Of a DNA stretch of 49,230 nt, positions 18,392 through 26,820 are shown piece after piece. Positions within the stretch are counted from its first letter, which is position 1. Each line of letters starts with the position of its first letter. The position numbers were made by a program, and so were the translations under genes. Under the pieces are notes generated by a model that saw only the letters and a program-made list of their open reading frames with translations, was not told the origin of the DNA and made no database searches. The stretch lies in contig CAYXBP010000013.1 in the NCBI GenBank assembly GCA_964463355.1, positions 1 to 49,230 of the forward strand, written 5' to 3'. Origin of the DNA: Firm-04 sp964463355. Its GTDB lineage: Bacteria; Bacillota; Clostridia; Oscillospirales; Ruminococcaceae.

Positions 18392-18577
18392 ATGATGAAT
18401 TGGCAGTCATGGCTGATACTGGCGATTCTTGTTGTGATTCTGACAGCGATTATCGCAAGGTGGATTGATAACAAACGGCACGGGAGGTTCTCCTGTGCTT
18501 GTGGCAGAAACTGTGGTGCCTGTGGAATGAATTGCCGCAACCATTCTGCCGATTTCTCCGCAGATGAAGAAAAATGA
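18392..18577 (+). CDS. FeoB-associated Cys-rich membrane protein
   Basis: 61 residues: one membrane helix (about residues 6-22, WLILAILVVILTAIIA), a short basic stretch, then CACGRNCGACGMNC with five cysteines and an acidic tail. This layout matches the FeoB-associated Cys-rich family (PF12669) found after feoB in Firmicutes. It may act as an iron shuttle or sensor at the membrane; its mechanism is unproven. It starts nine bases after feoB with AAGGGGG as ribosome site; two adjacent ATG codons leave the exact start uncertain by one residue. Confidence 0.9.
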   Translation: MMNWQSWLILAILVVILTAIIARWIDNKRHGRFSCACGRNCGACGMNCRNHSADFSADEEK

Positions 18578-18585
18578 TACAATAA

Positions 18586-18618
18586 AAGCACCCGGATTTG
18601 TTATGGATCCGGGTGCTT
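18586..18618. terminator. Bidirectional terminator between feo operon and GGDEF gene
   Basis: A perfect 12-bp stem AAGCACCCGGAT/ATCCGGGTGCTT. T-rich tracts follow on both strands (GTTTATGG on plus, TTTTATTG on minus), so it can end both convergent transcripts. Confidence 0.85.
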
Positions 18619-18651
18619 GTTTATGGTATCTGTCGGGCGCATAGTCGCGTG

Positions 18652-20604
18652 CTATGATATCGTTGTGGGCTTGAGCTGCTTTAAGTACTTGGAGGGATTC
18701 TTCTTCTTTTTCTCCTCATACATACGGCTGTCGGCGATGGTGATCAACTGGAACAGGGATGTACCTGCTACAGGGGTGGTGATATATGCGCCTACGCTGA
18801 TGCTTAAAGAGTAAGGTTGACCGCTGTTGCGGTTGCAGATATCGATCTGCTCCTGCATTCTGGAACGTAATGCAAGCACATCGTTCTCGGTGTAATCGGT
18901 GGCGAAGATGAAGAACTCATCACCGCCGAAGCGACAGGCTAATTCGCCGTTGATGCAGCTTTCCTGCAAAATGGAAGCGATGCTGCGAATGGCGTGGTCG
19001 CCTGCCTTATGACCATAGGTATCGTTAATCTGTTTGAGCCCGTCCATATCCACAAACATAATCATGGCGGTGCGTTTTTCTTCTATGCAGCGATGAAAAG
19101 GCTCGCTGGTTTCACGGTTAAAGCCGTTACGATTAAATACGCCAGTGAGGGAATCCACGGCATACAGCTTATCCAGCTCCTGCACAACCTCATCCAAGCA
19201 CAGCAGTTTGCGGAAGTTTTCCAACGAGTTGCTGATGTTAATGCTCCACGAATGGAACAGTGCGCTCGTCATGGGGATATCGGAATTGACGATGACGAAG
19301 TAGCCCAAGCAACGTTCACGGAAATGCAGCGGCACGAAGTACAGTCGGCGTGGGGTGTCGCTTTCTATGCGCAGACGCGGCAACATGATATCGGTATGGA
19401 AGCTTTCACCAACGGAAAACCTGCCGTCATAGTAAGCGAGGGGCAGCAGCATACGACCGGAATACCCCTGCGTGGTATACGAATCCTCGGGGATCTCACC
19501 AGTAATAAGGGTATCGTAGCGCAGACGCTTTGTGTGCCAGTTATCGTTGAGGCAGAGGTAAAACTCCTCACATTTGGTTTTCAGCACCAGATCCTGCATT
19601 GCGGTGATGTATTCATTAAAGGTATCGCATTCCACCAACGCGCATGACATTTGATTGAGCAATCCGATATCGGCATTGATGCCTTCGATCACCTGATAAT
19701 TGCGCTGCTTGAACAGTGCGATATCCTCCCCTGCAACGGGTGGACAGCCGCAGCTTTCGGAATAGATTGGCACGGCACTGAGCTGCTGTACGCGGTCGAT
19801 GATTTCACCATCTAGCAGGCGGCAGATCATTTCGCAGGCAAGCGCACCTGATTGCATCAAGGGACGCTCCACTGTGGTCAACGCCGGCGAGAAATTCTTG
19901 GCATTGTAGATATTATCGAAGCCAGACACCAAAACATCCTCTGGGCAGTGAATGCCGTTTTCTTCCAGAGTGAGGATGGCAGAAAGAGCCATGGCATCAT
20001 TGGCACACACAATGGCATCAGGCATGGGCAACGCCGAGCTTAGAAACGCCCGTACGGCACGGCGACCATCTTTGGCGCGAAACGAACCGTGATAGATGCG
20101 CTCCTCCTCCAGCGGGATGTTATATTCCGCCAACACTTTGCGAAAGCGGCTCAAACGCTCCAGACTTTCGGTGTTGTCATCGGGGCCAGATATGAAATTG
20201 AAGCATTTTGCGTGATGTTCCTCAATCAGGTGGCGTGTGATCTGTTCCATGGCATCGCCGTTACGGATGCCCAGATAGTACATTCCTTCGATATCGCGGT
20301 CGATGCTTACAGCGGGGATTCGTGCTTTGGCAATGCGCTGTGCGATCTCTGCGACGAGATCGGAAGAAAAGGTATTAGAAAGCAAAATCACGCCGTCCAA
20401 CAATTCAAAATTTGGCAGTGCATAGATATTATACTCGCCCTGGTCATATTTGGGGTTGGCCAGCATACCGCCAAAGGCGATAAAATGTGCGATATTGACA
20501 CCATGATGTGCGGCGTAACGGTGGATACCATCCAAAATGGAACGCTGATACTCTTCATCAACGCCAGACGCGATCACAGCAACGGTGATGTCTTGATTCG
20601 GCAT
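18652..20604 (-). CDS. Soluble sugar-binding (LacI/PBP-like) and GGDEF protein
   Basis: 650 residues. The start is placed at the ATG behind GAGGTGACCCTT; the upstream in-frame ATG has no ribosome site. Residues 1-270 resemble the periplasmic-binding-like sensor of LacI regulators (AVIASG at the start, IVCANDAMALSAI, VLVSGFDN, LTTVERP), but neither a helix-turn-helix nor a signal peptide precedes it. A ~200-residue middle region with a GAF-like look follows. The C-terminal GGDEF domain has DSLTGVFNR and an intact RFGGDEF near residue 560, so it may synthesise cyclic di-GMP. The RxxD inhibitory site expected five residues before GGDEF is absent. It is probably a cytosolic sugar-responsive diguanylate cyclase. 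Confidence 0.85.
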   Translation of the reverse strand: MPNQDITVAVIASGVDEEYQRSILDGIHRYAAHHGVNIAHFIAFGGMLANPKYDQGEYNIYALPNFELLDGVILLSNTFSSDLVAEIAQRIAKARIPAVSIDRDIEGMYYLGIRNGDAMEQITRHLIEEHHAKCFNFISGPDDNTESLERLSRFRKVLAEYNIPLEEERIYHGSFRAKDGRRAVRAFLSSALPMPDAIVCANDAMALSAILTLEENGIHCPEDVLVSGFDNIYNAKNFSPALTTVERPLMQSGALACEMICRLLDGEIIDRVQQLSAVPIYSESCGCPPVAGEDIALFKQRNYQVIEGINADIGLLNQMSCALVECDTFNEYITAMQDLVLKTKCEEFYLCLNDNWHTKRLRYDTLITGEIPEDSYTTQGYSGRMLLPLAYYDGRFSVGESFHTDIMLPRLRIESDTPRRLYFVPLHFRERCLGYFVIVNSDIPMTSALFHSWSINISNSLENFRKLLCLDEVVQELDKLYAVDSLTGVFNRNGFNRETSEPFHRCIEEKRTAMIMFVDMDGLKQINDTYGHKAGDHAIRSIASILQESCINGELACRFGGDEFFIFATDYTENDVLALRSRMQEQIDICNRNSGQPYSLSISVGAYITTPVAGTSLFQLITIADSRMYEEKKKKNPSKYLKQLKPTTIS

Positions 20605-20722
20605 AAGGGTCACCTCAATCATTAAGATAATGGGTACATGACTTGTTTGCTTTTTGGCTTATATTGCTGATACGGCTTTCAATTGCCGCATCAGAATCAT
20701 ATCGTTACAAATATACGCATAC

Positions 20723-20751
20723 AGTTTACCATAAATTCGTTCTTTTGTCAA
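20723..20751 (-). promoter_or_regulatory. Promoter of the GGDEF gene
   Basis: On the minus strand TTGACA (20746-20751), a 17-base spacer and TAAACT (20723-20728), giving a leader of about 110 bases. Confidence 0.75.
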
Positions 20752-20796
20752 GTATTTGTGCTTTTTTCAAGGCGAGGGTTCAGCATTATTCACAAA

Positions 20797-21603
20797 TCAG
20801 GGACGCCTACTTGTGCATTTCGACGAAGCTGACCATGCTCGACGGTAGGTTGTGGGGGTGCATCCCTGATGTTTTTTGAATGCGCGCATAAAGGTAATAT
20901 CGTTTTCAAATCCACAGGCAAGGGCGATTTCACGTATAGGAGCATCGCTGCCGATGAGCATATCTGCGGCGTGAAGCAAGCGGCTTTGCAATACATCGGT
21001 GTGGCATCCCACGCCAAAAGTTTCCTGATAAATGCGGTGCAGATGCGTTCGGCTGACATTGACCTGCGCACACATCTGCTCGATGCTCCACGAGGCGGCA
21101 GGGTCGCGGTAGATTGTCTGCCGCAGTGCGATCAGGCGGGTGCGGTTGTGGTGTCGTGCCGCATCGCGGCAGCGATATTGCACTACTGCTTCATACATGG
21201 TAAGTAGAGCGGAGAGCAGCGCGCAACAGACTGTGTTCTTCAGTGGCTGTGCCATGCGGGAGAAAAATACATCGGCAAGCTGTACCCCGATGCCATAAAA
21301 CTGTGCTTGATCAGGCGGTGCATCAGCGGCAGTCAGGGCGATGCATTGGGCTTCATCGGCAAGTGGTACAGGTGCATCAGCTGGATCAAAACTTACGGTA
21401 AAAGCGGCACTCTCTGCAATTGCCTGGTAGTGCGCAGCAGTTGTGGGACGGCAAAGCAGCAGTGTCTGCGGCGTCATGGCAAGTGGCGTTTCCTTGATGT
21501 GGAGCAGTGCAGGAACATCAAAAAACGAGAGCATACAGCTTCCCGTGGCTGCCGCTGGAGATTCTGCGACAGCATCTCTGTTTGTGACTGCAAGAACACG
21601 CAT
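20797..21603 (-). CDS. AraC family transcriptional regulator
   Basis: 268 residues from the ATG behind AAAAAGGAG; a longer frame start lacks this site. The C-terminal ~100 residues hold the two helix-turn-helix motifs of AraC regulators: WSIEQMCAQVNVSRTHLHRIYQETFGV as the first (positions 21077 downward) and EIALACGFENDITFMRAFKKHQGCTP as the second. The N-terminal ~160 residues have scattered hydrophobic strands as in AraC sensor domains, but no ligand can be inferred. It is transcribed towards the GGDEF gene and away from the small RNA. Targets are unknown; neighbouring carbohydrate genes are possible. Confidence 0.88.
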   Translation of the reverse strand: MRVLAVTNRDAVAESPAAATGSCMLSFFDVPALLHIKETPLAMTPQTLLLCRPTTAAHYQAIAESAAFTVSFDPADAPVPLADEAQCIALTAADAPPDQAQFYGIGVQLADVFFSRMAQPLKNTVCCALLSALLTMYEAVVQYRCRDAARHHNRTRLIALRQTIYRDPAASWSIEQMCAQVNVSRTHLHRIYQETFGVGCHTDVLQSRLLHAADMLIGSDAPIREIALACGFENDITFMRAFKKHQGCTPTTYRRAWSASSKCTSRRP

Positions 21604-21789
21604 AGATGCACACTCCTTTTTGAGATAGCAGGTGAAATAATTACACAGTACATAGTACATATTGCGCTGTGGTCAGAAAAAGTCATACGAATTTTCAGGC
21701 ATGACGAAAATACGTGTTTTTTTCGTTGCCAGTGTTCGAAGAAAGAAAAAAGAGGAGACGATATGTCAGTAATAAAGCACAATTTGCCA

Positions 21790-21818
21790 TTGCCAAATGT
21801 AGTGTGGTGTGCTATAAT
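21790..21818 (+). promoter_or_regulatory. Promoter of the candidate small RNA
   Basis: TTGCCA (21790-21795), a 17-base spacer and a perfect TATAAT (21813-21818). No start codon with a ribosome site follows before the terminators. Confidence 0.8.
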
Positions 21819-21824
21819 AAGCGT

Positions 21825-21997
21825 GTAAGCTTGAGTATAACGCTTACAACTTACATGAAATGTAGCAGGGCTCCTCTTTCATAATGAATGTTCGGTAGCC
21901 CCCTCTGCCGAGTAAAAGCCTTCCCTCTCTCTTTTCGCACCTGCTGCATTATTTTGAATGGGCGTAAATGCCGGTACACATTTGCGCTTACTTTTTT
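21825..21997 (+). ncRNA. Candidate structured small RNA (6S-like or C-rich regulatory RNA)
   Basis: A ~173-base transcript is bounded by a consensus promoter and a T6 tract. Its ends pair (GTAAGC 21825-21830 with GCTTAC 21986-21991). A long-range stem joins AATGTAGCAGG with CCTGCTGCATT, enclosing a hairpin TCGGTAG/CTGCCGA whose loop is CCCCCT. Further unpaired pyrimidine runs (GGCTCCTCTTTC and CTTCCCTCTCTC) are complementary to ribosome-binding sites. The 3' hairpin GCGTAAATG/CATTTGCGC followed by T6 acts as terminator. Size and end pairing recall 6S RNA; the C-rich loops recall Gram-positive antisense regulators. I cannot assign the family. Confidence 0.6.
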
Positions 21998-22002
21998 CCT
22001 TG

Positions 22003-22039
22003 AAAATCACTGCATCAGCGGTGATTTTTTTGTTTTTTC
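22003..22039 (+). terminator. Second terminator behind the small RNA
   Basis: A 10-bp stem AAAATCACTG/CGGTGATTTT with a six-base loop and a T-run continuing to TGTTTTTTC. Bases 22040-22384, the rest of this gene-free stretch, are AT-rich with nothing I can identify. Confidence 0.8.
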
Positions 22040-22384
22040 AGGGGATACGCCAACTGCACGGCTGTCTTACAGTATCACTATAGCATATTGTCTTAAGAAA
22101 AGCAAGGGCTTTTCGCTGAGATTTTTTATCGTGAAAGCAGACATCTGGGGAAAGAGAGAATCTTTTTTGTGCATATCCTCAAATTTTATGTGAATCGCTT
22201 TCATTTTGCTTCTTGCATCGTTTTACTCACTGTTGAATATCGGTTATATTATCCATAGAAATTGTGCCTTTTGTGCAAATTGCAGAATAATTGGAAATAA
22301 CTATTGGATATTCTGCGAATTGACTTTTTGATTCTTCAGTACTTTCTCATAAATAATGCTGTTGAATTTTGTGAAAAGCGACTA

Positions 22385-22413
22385 TTGCAATTTGTTGCGG
22401 AATCGGGTATAAT
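22385..22413 (+). promoter_or_regulatory. Promoter of the glycogen phosphorylase operon
   Basis: TTGCAA (22385-22390), a 17-base spacer and TATAAT (22408-22413). The ~120-base leader contains GGCG/CGCC, competing with GGTGGCG/CGCCATC, and a GCCGCA/TGCGGC hairpin. Confidence 0.8.
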
Positions 22414-22540
22414 GAGTAGGTATGCTCACAGGGTGGCGTGTAACGCCGGTGCAGCCGCCATCCGAAGCAATTAGCACAAAAAATATATTGCCGCACACAC
22501 AATGCGGCGACAGACCATGCACTGGAGAACGGAGAACACT

Positions 22541-24928
22541 ATGTCAAAATATTCGGAAGCCATCACACAGGAATTTTTGGAGAAGCTGCAAAGTCAGAGC
22601 AATGTTACCCCCGATGAGGCGAGTGACAAGCAGATCTATATTGCGCTTTCCACCGTCATTGCCGCAGAGCTGAAGAAAAAGCGTCAGAAGTTTATCAATC
22701 GCGTCAACTCTAACGGCGAAAAGCAGGTGTATTATCTCTCTATGGAATTTCTGATGGGTCGTTCCCTTAAAACCAGCTTGTATAATCTGGGTATTGCAGA
22801 GGAAATTGAAAAGACTCTGAAGAAGTACGATATTAACCCGGAGCGCATATACGACAATGAGCCGGACGCAGGTCTGGGCAATGGCGGTTTGGGTCGTTTG
22901 GCTGCCTGCTATCTGGATGGTCTGGCAACCACGGGATATCCTGCGACTGGACACAGCATTTGTTATGAGTACGGCATCTTCAAGCAGAAGCTTGAGGAAG
23001 GCTGGCAGGCTGAGTTGCCCGATAATTGGTTGCCCGGTGGCGAAGTGTGGCTTGATCCTCGCCCTGATCAGGCGATTGATGTGCATTTTGAGGGCGATTT
23101 GCAGGAATACTGGGATCACCAGTACCACCATATTTCCCATGTGAACTATAGTACCGTTACTGCCATCCCCTATGATATGTATGTATCCGGCTATGATAGC
23201 GATGCCGTTAGCGTGCTGCGTCTGTGGTCGGCAAAAGCCCCCAGCTTCGATATGCAGATGTTCAATCAGGGAGATTATTCTCGCGCGCTGGCACAAAACT
23301 CTGTTGCTAATGCTATCTCTAAGGTGTTGTACCCCAACGATAATCACCTTGAGGGAAAATCGCTGCGTTTGCGCCAGCAATATTTCCTCTGTGCCGCCGC
23401 CATTGGCGATATTGTCAATACGCACATGAGCGTTTATGGCACACTGGATAATCTCCATGAAAAAGTTGCTGTGCATATCAATGATACACATCCGACGCTT
23501 GCAATCCCTGAACTGATGCGTATCCTGCTGGATGAATGTGGCTACGGCTGGGATAAGGCATGGTATATCACCTCCCATGTATTTGCATATACCAACCACA
23601 CCGTTATGGCTGAGGCTTTGGAGAAGTGGGATGTGAACCTGATGCGTCGTATTATTCCACGCGTGTTCTCCATCATTGTGGAGATCAATAACCGCTATTG
23701 TGCTGGTGTGCAGGAGCGCAACGGTGGCAACAGTGCCCTTACCACCAGAATGTCGATCATTCAGGATAACCGTATCCACATGGCAAAGCTCTGCGTGGCA
23801 GGCTCGCATAGTGTCAACGGTGTATCCAAGCTGCACTCCGAGATCATCAAGGAGTCTGTATTTGGCGATGAGTACGGTGACGCACCTGAAAAATTCAAGA
23901 ATGTTACCAACGGTATCGCATATCGCCGCTGGCTGTATCAGTCCAACCCTGCACTGACTGCGCTGCTGAAGGAAACTATCGGCGACCGTTTCCTCAAAAA
24001 CGGTGCGGCACTTGCCAAGCTGCGCGCCTTTGAAAATGATGAACAGCTGCTGCAAAAGCTGCTGGATGTCAAGGCGGGGAACAAGAAGGCGTTTGCCCAG
24101 TATATTAAACAGAGAACCGGACAGAAGCTGAACCCTGAAAGCATCTTTGACGTGCAGGTTAAGCGTTTGCACGAATATAAGCGTCAGCACCTCAATGCAT
24201 TGAATATTATTGCAGATTACCTCTATCTGCTGGAAGACCCGAACCGCGAGTTTACCCCCAAAACATATATCTTTGCGGCGAAGGCGGCTCCTGGCTACTA
24301 TCTGGCAAAGCAGATCATCAAGATGATCTGGTCACTTTCTGAGGAGATTCGCAAGCATCCCGTCATCAGCAAGAAGCTTTCTGTCGTATTCCTTGAGAAT
24401 TACTGCGTGACCCTTTCTGAGATGCTGATGCCCGCATCTGATTTCTCCGAGCAGATCTCTCTTGCAGGTACCGAGGCTTCGGGTACCGGCAACATGAAGC
24501 TGATGCTAAACGGCGCGGTCACAATCGGTACGCTGGATGGCGCAAACATTGAAATCAAGGAAGCCGCAGGGGATGAGAATATCATTATCTTCGGCATGAA
24601 AACGGAAGAAGTCAACGAACGCAAGCCTGGCTATCATCCCGCGCAGATTTACGAGCATCATGATCTACTGCGACGCTGCCTTGATCGCCTTGACAATGAT
24701 ATCAACGGCTGCCGCTTTGCAGAGATTGCTACTTCCCTGCGGACACAGGATCCCTATATGGCACTTGCTGATTTTGACAGCTACCGTGCCGCACAGGCAT
24801 ATGCGGTAGAGTGCTATTGTGATCGCATGAAGTTTGCTCGTATGAGTCTGAACAACATTGCAGGCGCAGGCGTTTTCTCTGCTGACCGTGCCGTGACCGA
24901 GTATGCCGAGAACATCTGGAATCTGTGA
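22541..24928 (+). CDS. glgP: Glycogen/maltodextrin phosphorylase
   Basis: 795 residues, normal for the GT35 family. The start is the ATG preceded by GGAGAACACT; the longer frame adds 13 implausible residues. The family landmarks are NGGLGRLAACYLDGLAT near residue 115, the HVAYTNHT-type segment FAYTNHTVMAEALEKW, and the pyridoxal phosphate site EASGTGNMK with Lys653. It is a cytosolic enzyme releasing glucose 1-phosphate from alpha-1,4-glucan ends. It leads an operon with a GH13 hydrolase starting seven bases downstream, which would process branch stubs and short maltodextrins. A 120-base leader with alternative hairpins precedes it. Confidence 0.96.
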   Translation: MSKYSEAITQEFLEKLQSQSNVTPDEASDKQIYIALSTVIAAELKKKRQKFINRVNSNGEKQVYYLSMEFLMGRSLKTSLYNLGIAEEIEKTLKKYDINPERIYDNEPDAGLGNGGLGRLAACYLDGLATTGYPATGHSICYEYGIFKQKLEEGWQAELPDNWLPGGEVWLDPRPDQAIDVHFEGDLQEYWDHQYHHISHVNYSTVTAIPYDMYVSGYDSDAVSVLRLWSAKAPSFDMQMFNQGDYSRALAQNSVANAISKVLYPNDNHLEGKSLRLRQQYFLCAAAIGDIVNTHMSVYGTLDNLHEKVAVHINDTHPTLAIPELMRILLDECGYGWDKAWYITSHVFAYTNHTVMAEALEKWDVNLMRRIIPRVFSIIVEINNRYCAGVQERNGGNSALTTRMSIIQDNRIHMAKLCVAGSHSVNGVSKLHSEIIKESVFGDEYGDAPEKFKNVTNGIAYRRWLYQSNPALTALLKETIGDRFLKNGAALAKLRAFENDEQLLQKLLDVKAGNKKAFAQYIKQRTGQKLNPESIFDVQVKRLHEYKRQHLNALNIIADYLYLLEDPNREFTPKTYIFAAKAAPGYYLAKQIIKMIWSLSEEIRKHPVISKKLSVVFLENYCVTLSEMLMPASDFSEQISLAGTEASGTGNMKLMLNGAVTIGTLDGANIEIKEAAGDENIIIFGMKTEEVNERKPGYHPAQIYEHHDLLRRCLDRLDNDINGCRFAEIATSLRTQDPYMALADFDSYRAAQAYAVECYCDRMKFARMSLNNIAGAGVFSADRAVTEYAENIWNL

Positions 24929-24935
24929 CCTGGCG

Positions 24936-26804
24936 ATGAGACTGATCTATGACAGTTGGGACCCTGAATACAAGAGCGTTTTCGGTGCGCTGCGCCGGAA
25001 CGCCCCTTGTACCTTTACATTGCGTCTGCCTGCGGATGTGAAGCTTGATTCCAACCCAATGTTGATTTTGTACCACATCGGAATGAAGGAACGCTTCATT
25101 CCGATGAATACTGTTCAGGCAGAGGATGGCGTGAAAGCCTACAGTGCGACCTGTTCTGCAAAGTATGCGGGCGTGCATTATTATTACTTTTCGTATATTA
25201 GCAATGGGCAGTGGCATTACATTAAAAAATCCATGGGGCATATCGGCGTGGATGCAGAGGGCGATTTGTTCCAGCTGACCGTCTATGACGAGAAATTCAC
25301 CACCCCCGATTTTCTGAAGGGCGGCATCATGTACCAGATCTTTCCCGACCGCTTCTGCAAAAGCGGCAAGCAGCATGAGGGAGTGCCATCTGACCGTTGG
25401 CTTCGTGATGATTGGGGCGGTACACCATTCTATCGTCCAGATGAAAACGGGCATGTGTGGAATAACGACTATTTTGGTGGTGACTTGGAAGGGATTCGTT
25501 CCAAACTACCTTATCTGCGTGAGTTGGGCGTGACCTGCATCTACCTTAACCCCATTTTTGAAGCACATGAGAATCATCGATACAATACGGCAAATTATCG
25601 CCGCGTAGACCCGCTGCTTGGCACCAATGAGGATTTTGCACAGCTTTGTGCAGATGCGAAAAAACTGGGCATCTCCGTGATTTTGGATGGCGTTTTTTCC
25701 CATACTGGTGCAGATAGCATCTACTTTAATAAATTTAATCGATATGATACGCCAGGTGCCTATAACAGTAAAGAAAGCCCTTACTACAACTGGTATAGTT
25801 TTTCGCAGTACCCTGATGTGTACGAATCGTGGTGGGGCATTACCACCCTGCCCAATGTCAATGAGAATCATCACGATTATACCGACTACATCTGCGGCAA
25901 GGGTGGCGTGCTGGAATACTGGTTGGAACAAGGCGCGGCAGGCTTTCGCCTGGATGTTGCGGATGAGCTGCCTGACGCTTTTCTGGATAAACTCCATCGC
26001 TGCGTGAAGAACTTTGACGCCAACCGCATCATTATTGGTGAAGTGTGGGAGGATGCTTCCAACAAGGAGGCATACGGCGTAAAGCGACGCTACCTGATGG
26101 GCGATCAGCTGGATTCTGTGATGAATTATCCCTTTCGCAGTGCCATCATGCAGTTTATGGCGGGCATGAATCCAGAGGATTTTCGCATCGCCATTACCAC
26201 TATTTTGGAGAATTACCCAAAGCCTGTGGTGGATGTGCTAATGAACTTTGTTTCTACCCATGATATTGAACGTGCCATTACTGTGCTGGGTGGCGAATCC
26301 TATGCTGGTAAGAGCAAGGAATGGGCGGCAGAGCGGTATCTCACCCATGAGGAATACTGCCGTGGTAAGCAGAAGCTGCAATGTGCGATGGTGTTGCAAT
26401 TCTTTTTGCCGGGTGTGCCAAGCATTTACTACGGCGATGAAGCAGGCTTGCAGGGATACGGTGACCCCTTTAACCGCCGCTGCTATCCGTGGGGAGATGA
26501 GGATCAGGAGCTGATTGCGTTTACTAAGCGGCTGGGCGAGATTCGTCGCAAGCACGATGTTTTTGCTGAAGGCAGACTGCGCTTTCTGCATATGGAGCAG
26601 GATGCCATTGTGTTTGCACGGTATGATGTTATCACCAAAGAGGCAGTAGTTATCGCGCTCAACCGTACCGACCGTATCGTTACCGTGCCCATGCATGAGG
26701 GCTGTACACAGCTGCATATGATACAGGGTGAGGTCAATGATGGTTGCTGTATGCTGCAACCCTACGACTATGCAGTTGCTGCAACGACCCTGACTTTTGG
26801 CTAA
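24936..26804 (+). CDS. GH13 alpha-amylase family maltodextrin hydrolase (neopullulanase-like)
   Basis: 622 residues without a signal peptide, hence cytosolic. The N-terminal ~125 residues form a beta-sandwich like CBM34 found in cyclomaltodextrinases and neopullulanases. The barrel starts at GGIMYQIFPDRF and carries the catalytic triad: Asp340 in GFRLDVADE, Glu369 in IIGEVWED and Asp443 in STHDIE. VSTHD-type and YYGDEAGLQGYGDP motifs support a GH13_20/13_39-like enzyme that cleaves alpha-1,4 or 1,6 bonds of short glucans. The start is chosen seven bases after the glgP stop; the ribosome site is poor, suggesting translational coupling. An upstream in-frame start inside glgP is less likely. Confidence 0.92.
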   Translation: MRLIYDSWDPEYKSVFGALRRNAPCTFTLRLPADVKLDSNPMLILYHIGMKERFIPMNTVQAEDGVKAYSATCSAKYAGVHYYYFSYISNGQWHYIKKSMGHIGVDAEGDLFQLTVYDEKFTTPDFLKGGIMYQIFPDRFCKSGKQHEGVPSDRWLRDDWGGTPFYRPDENGHVWNNDYFGGDLEGIRSKLPYLRELGVTCIYLNPIFEAHENHRYNTANYRRVDPLLGTNEDFAQLCADAKKLGISVILDGVFSHTGADSIYFNKFNRYDTPGAYNSKESPYYNWYSFSQYPDVYESWWGITTLPNVNENHHDYTDYICGKGGVLEYWLEQGAAGFRLDVADELPDAFLDKLHRCVKNFDANRIIIGEVWEDASNKEAYGVKRRYLMGDQLDSVMNYPFRSAIMQFMAGMNPEDFRIAITTILENYPKPVVDVLMNFVSTHDIERAITVLGGESYAGKSKEWAAERYLTHEEYCRGKQKLQCAMVLQFFLPGVPSIYYGDEAGLQGYGDPFNRRCYPWGDEDQELIAFTKRLGEIRRKHDVFAEGRLRFLHMEQDAIVFARYDVITKEAVVIALNRTDRIVTVPMHEGCTQLHMIQGEVNDGCCMLQPYDYAVAATTLTFG

Positions 26805-26820
26805 GGGGGCTGTAAGTGCC

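Noticed and set aside
20643..20879. Small plus-strand open frame between the GGDEF and AraC genes
   Set aside because: It runs through the minus-strand promoter of the GGDEF gene and into the AraC gene's 3' end and has no ribosome site.
22420..22540. Riboswitch in the glgP leader
   Set aside because: Short GC hairpins are visible but no conserved riboswitch core; they could be ordinary leader structure.
22544..24190. A 548-codon minus-strand open frame opposite glgP
   Set aside because: The opposite strand encodes a full glycogen phosphorylase with catalytic motifs; this frame shows no domain and no ribosome site.
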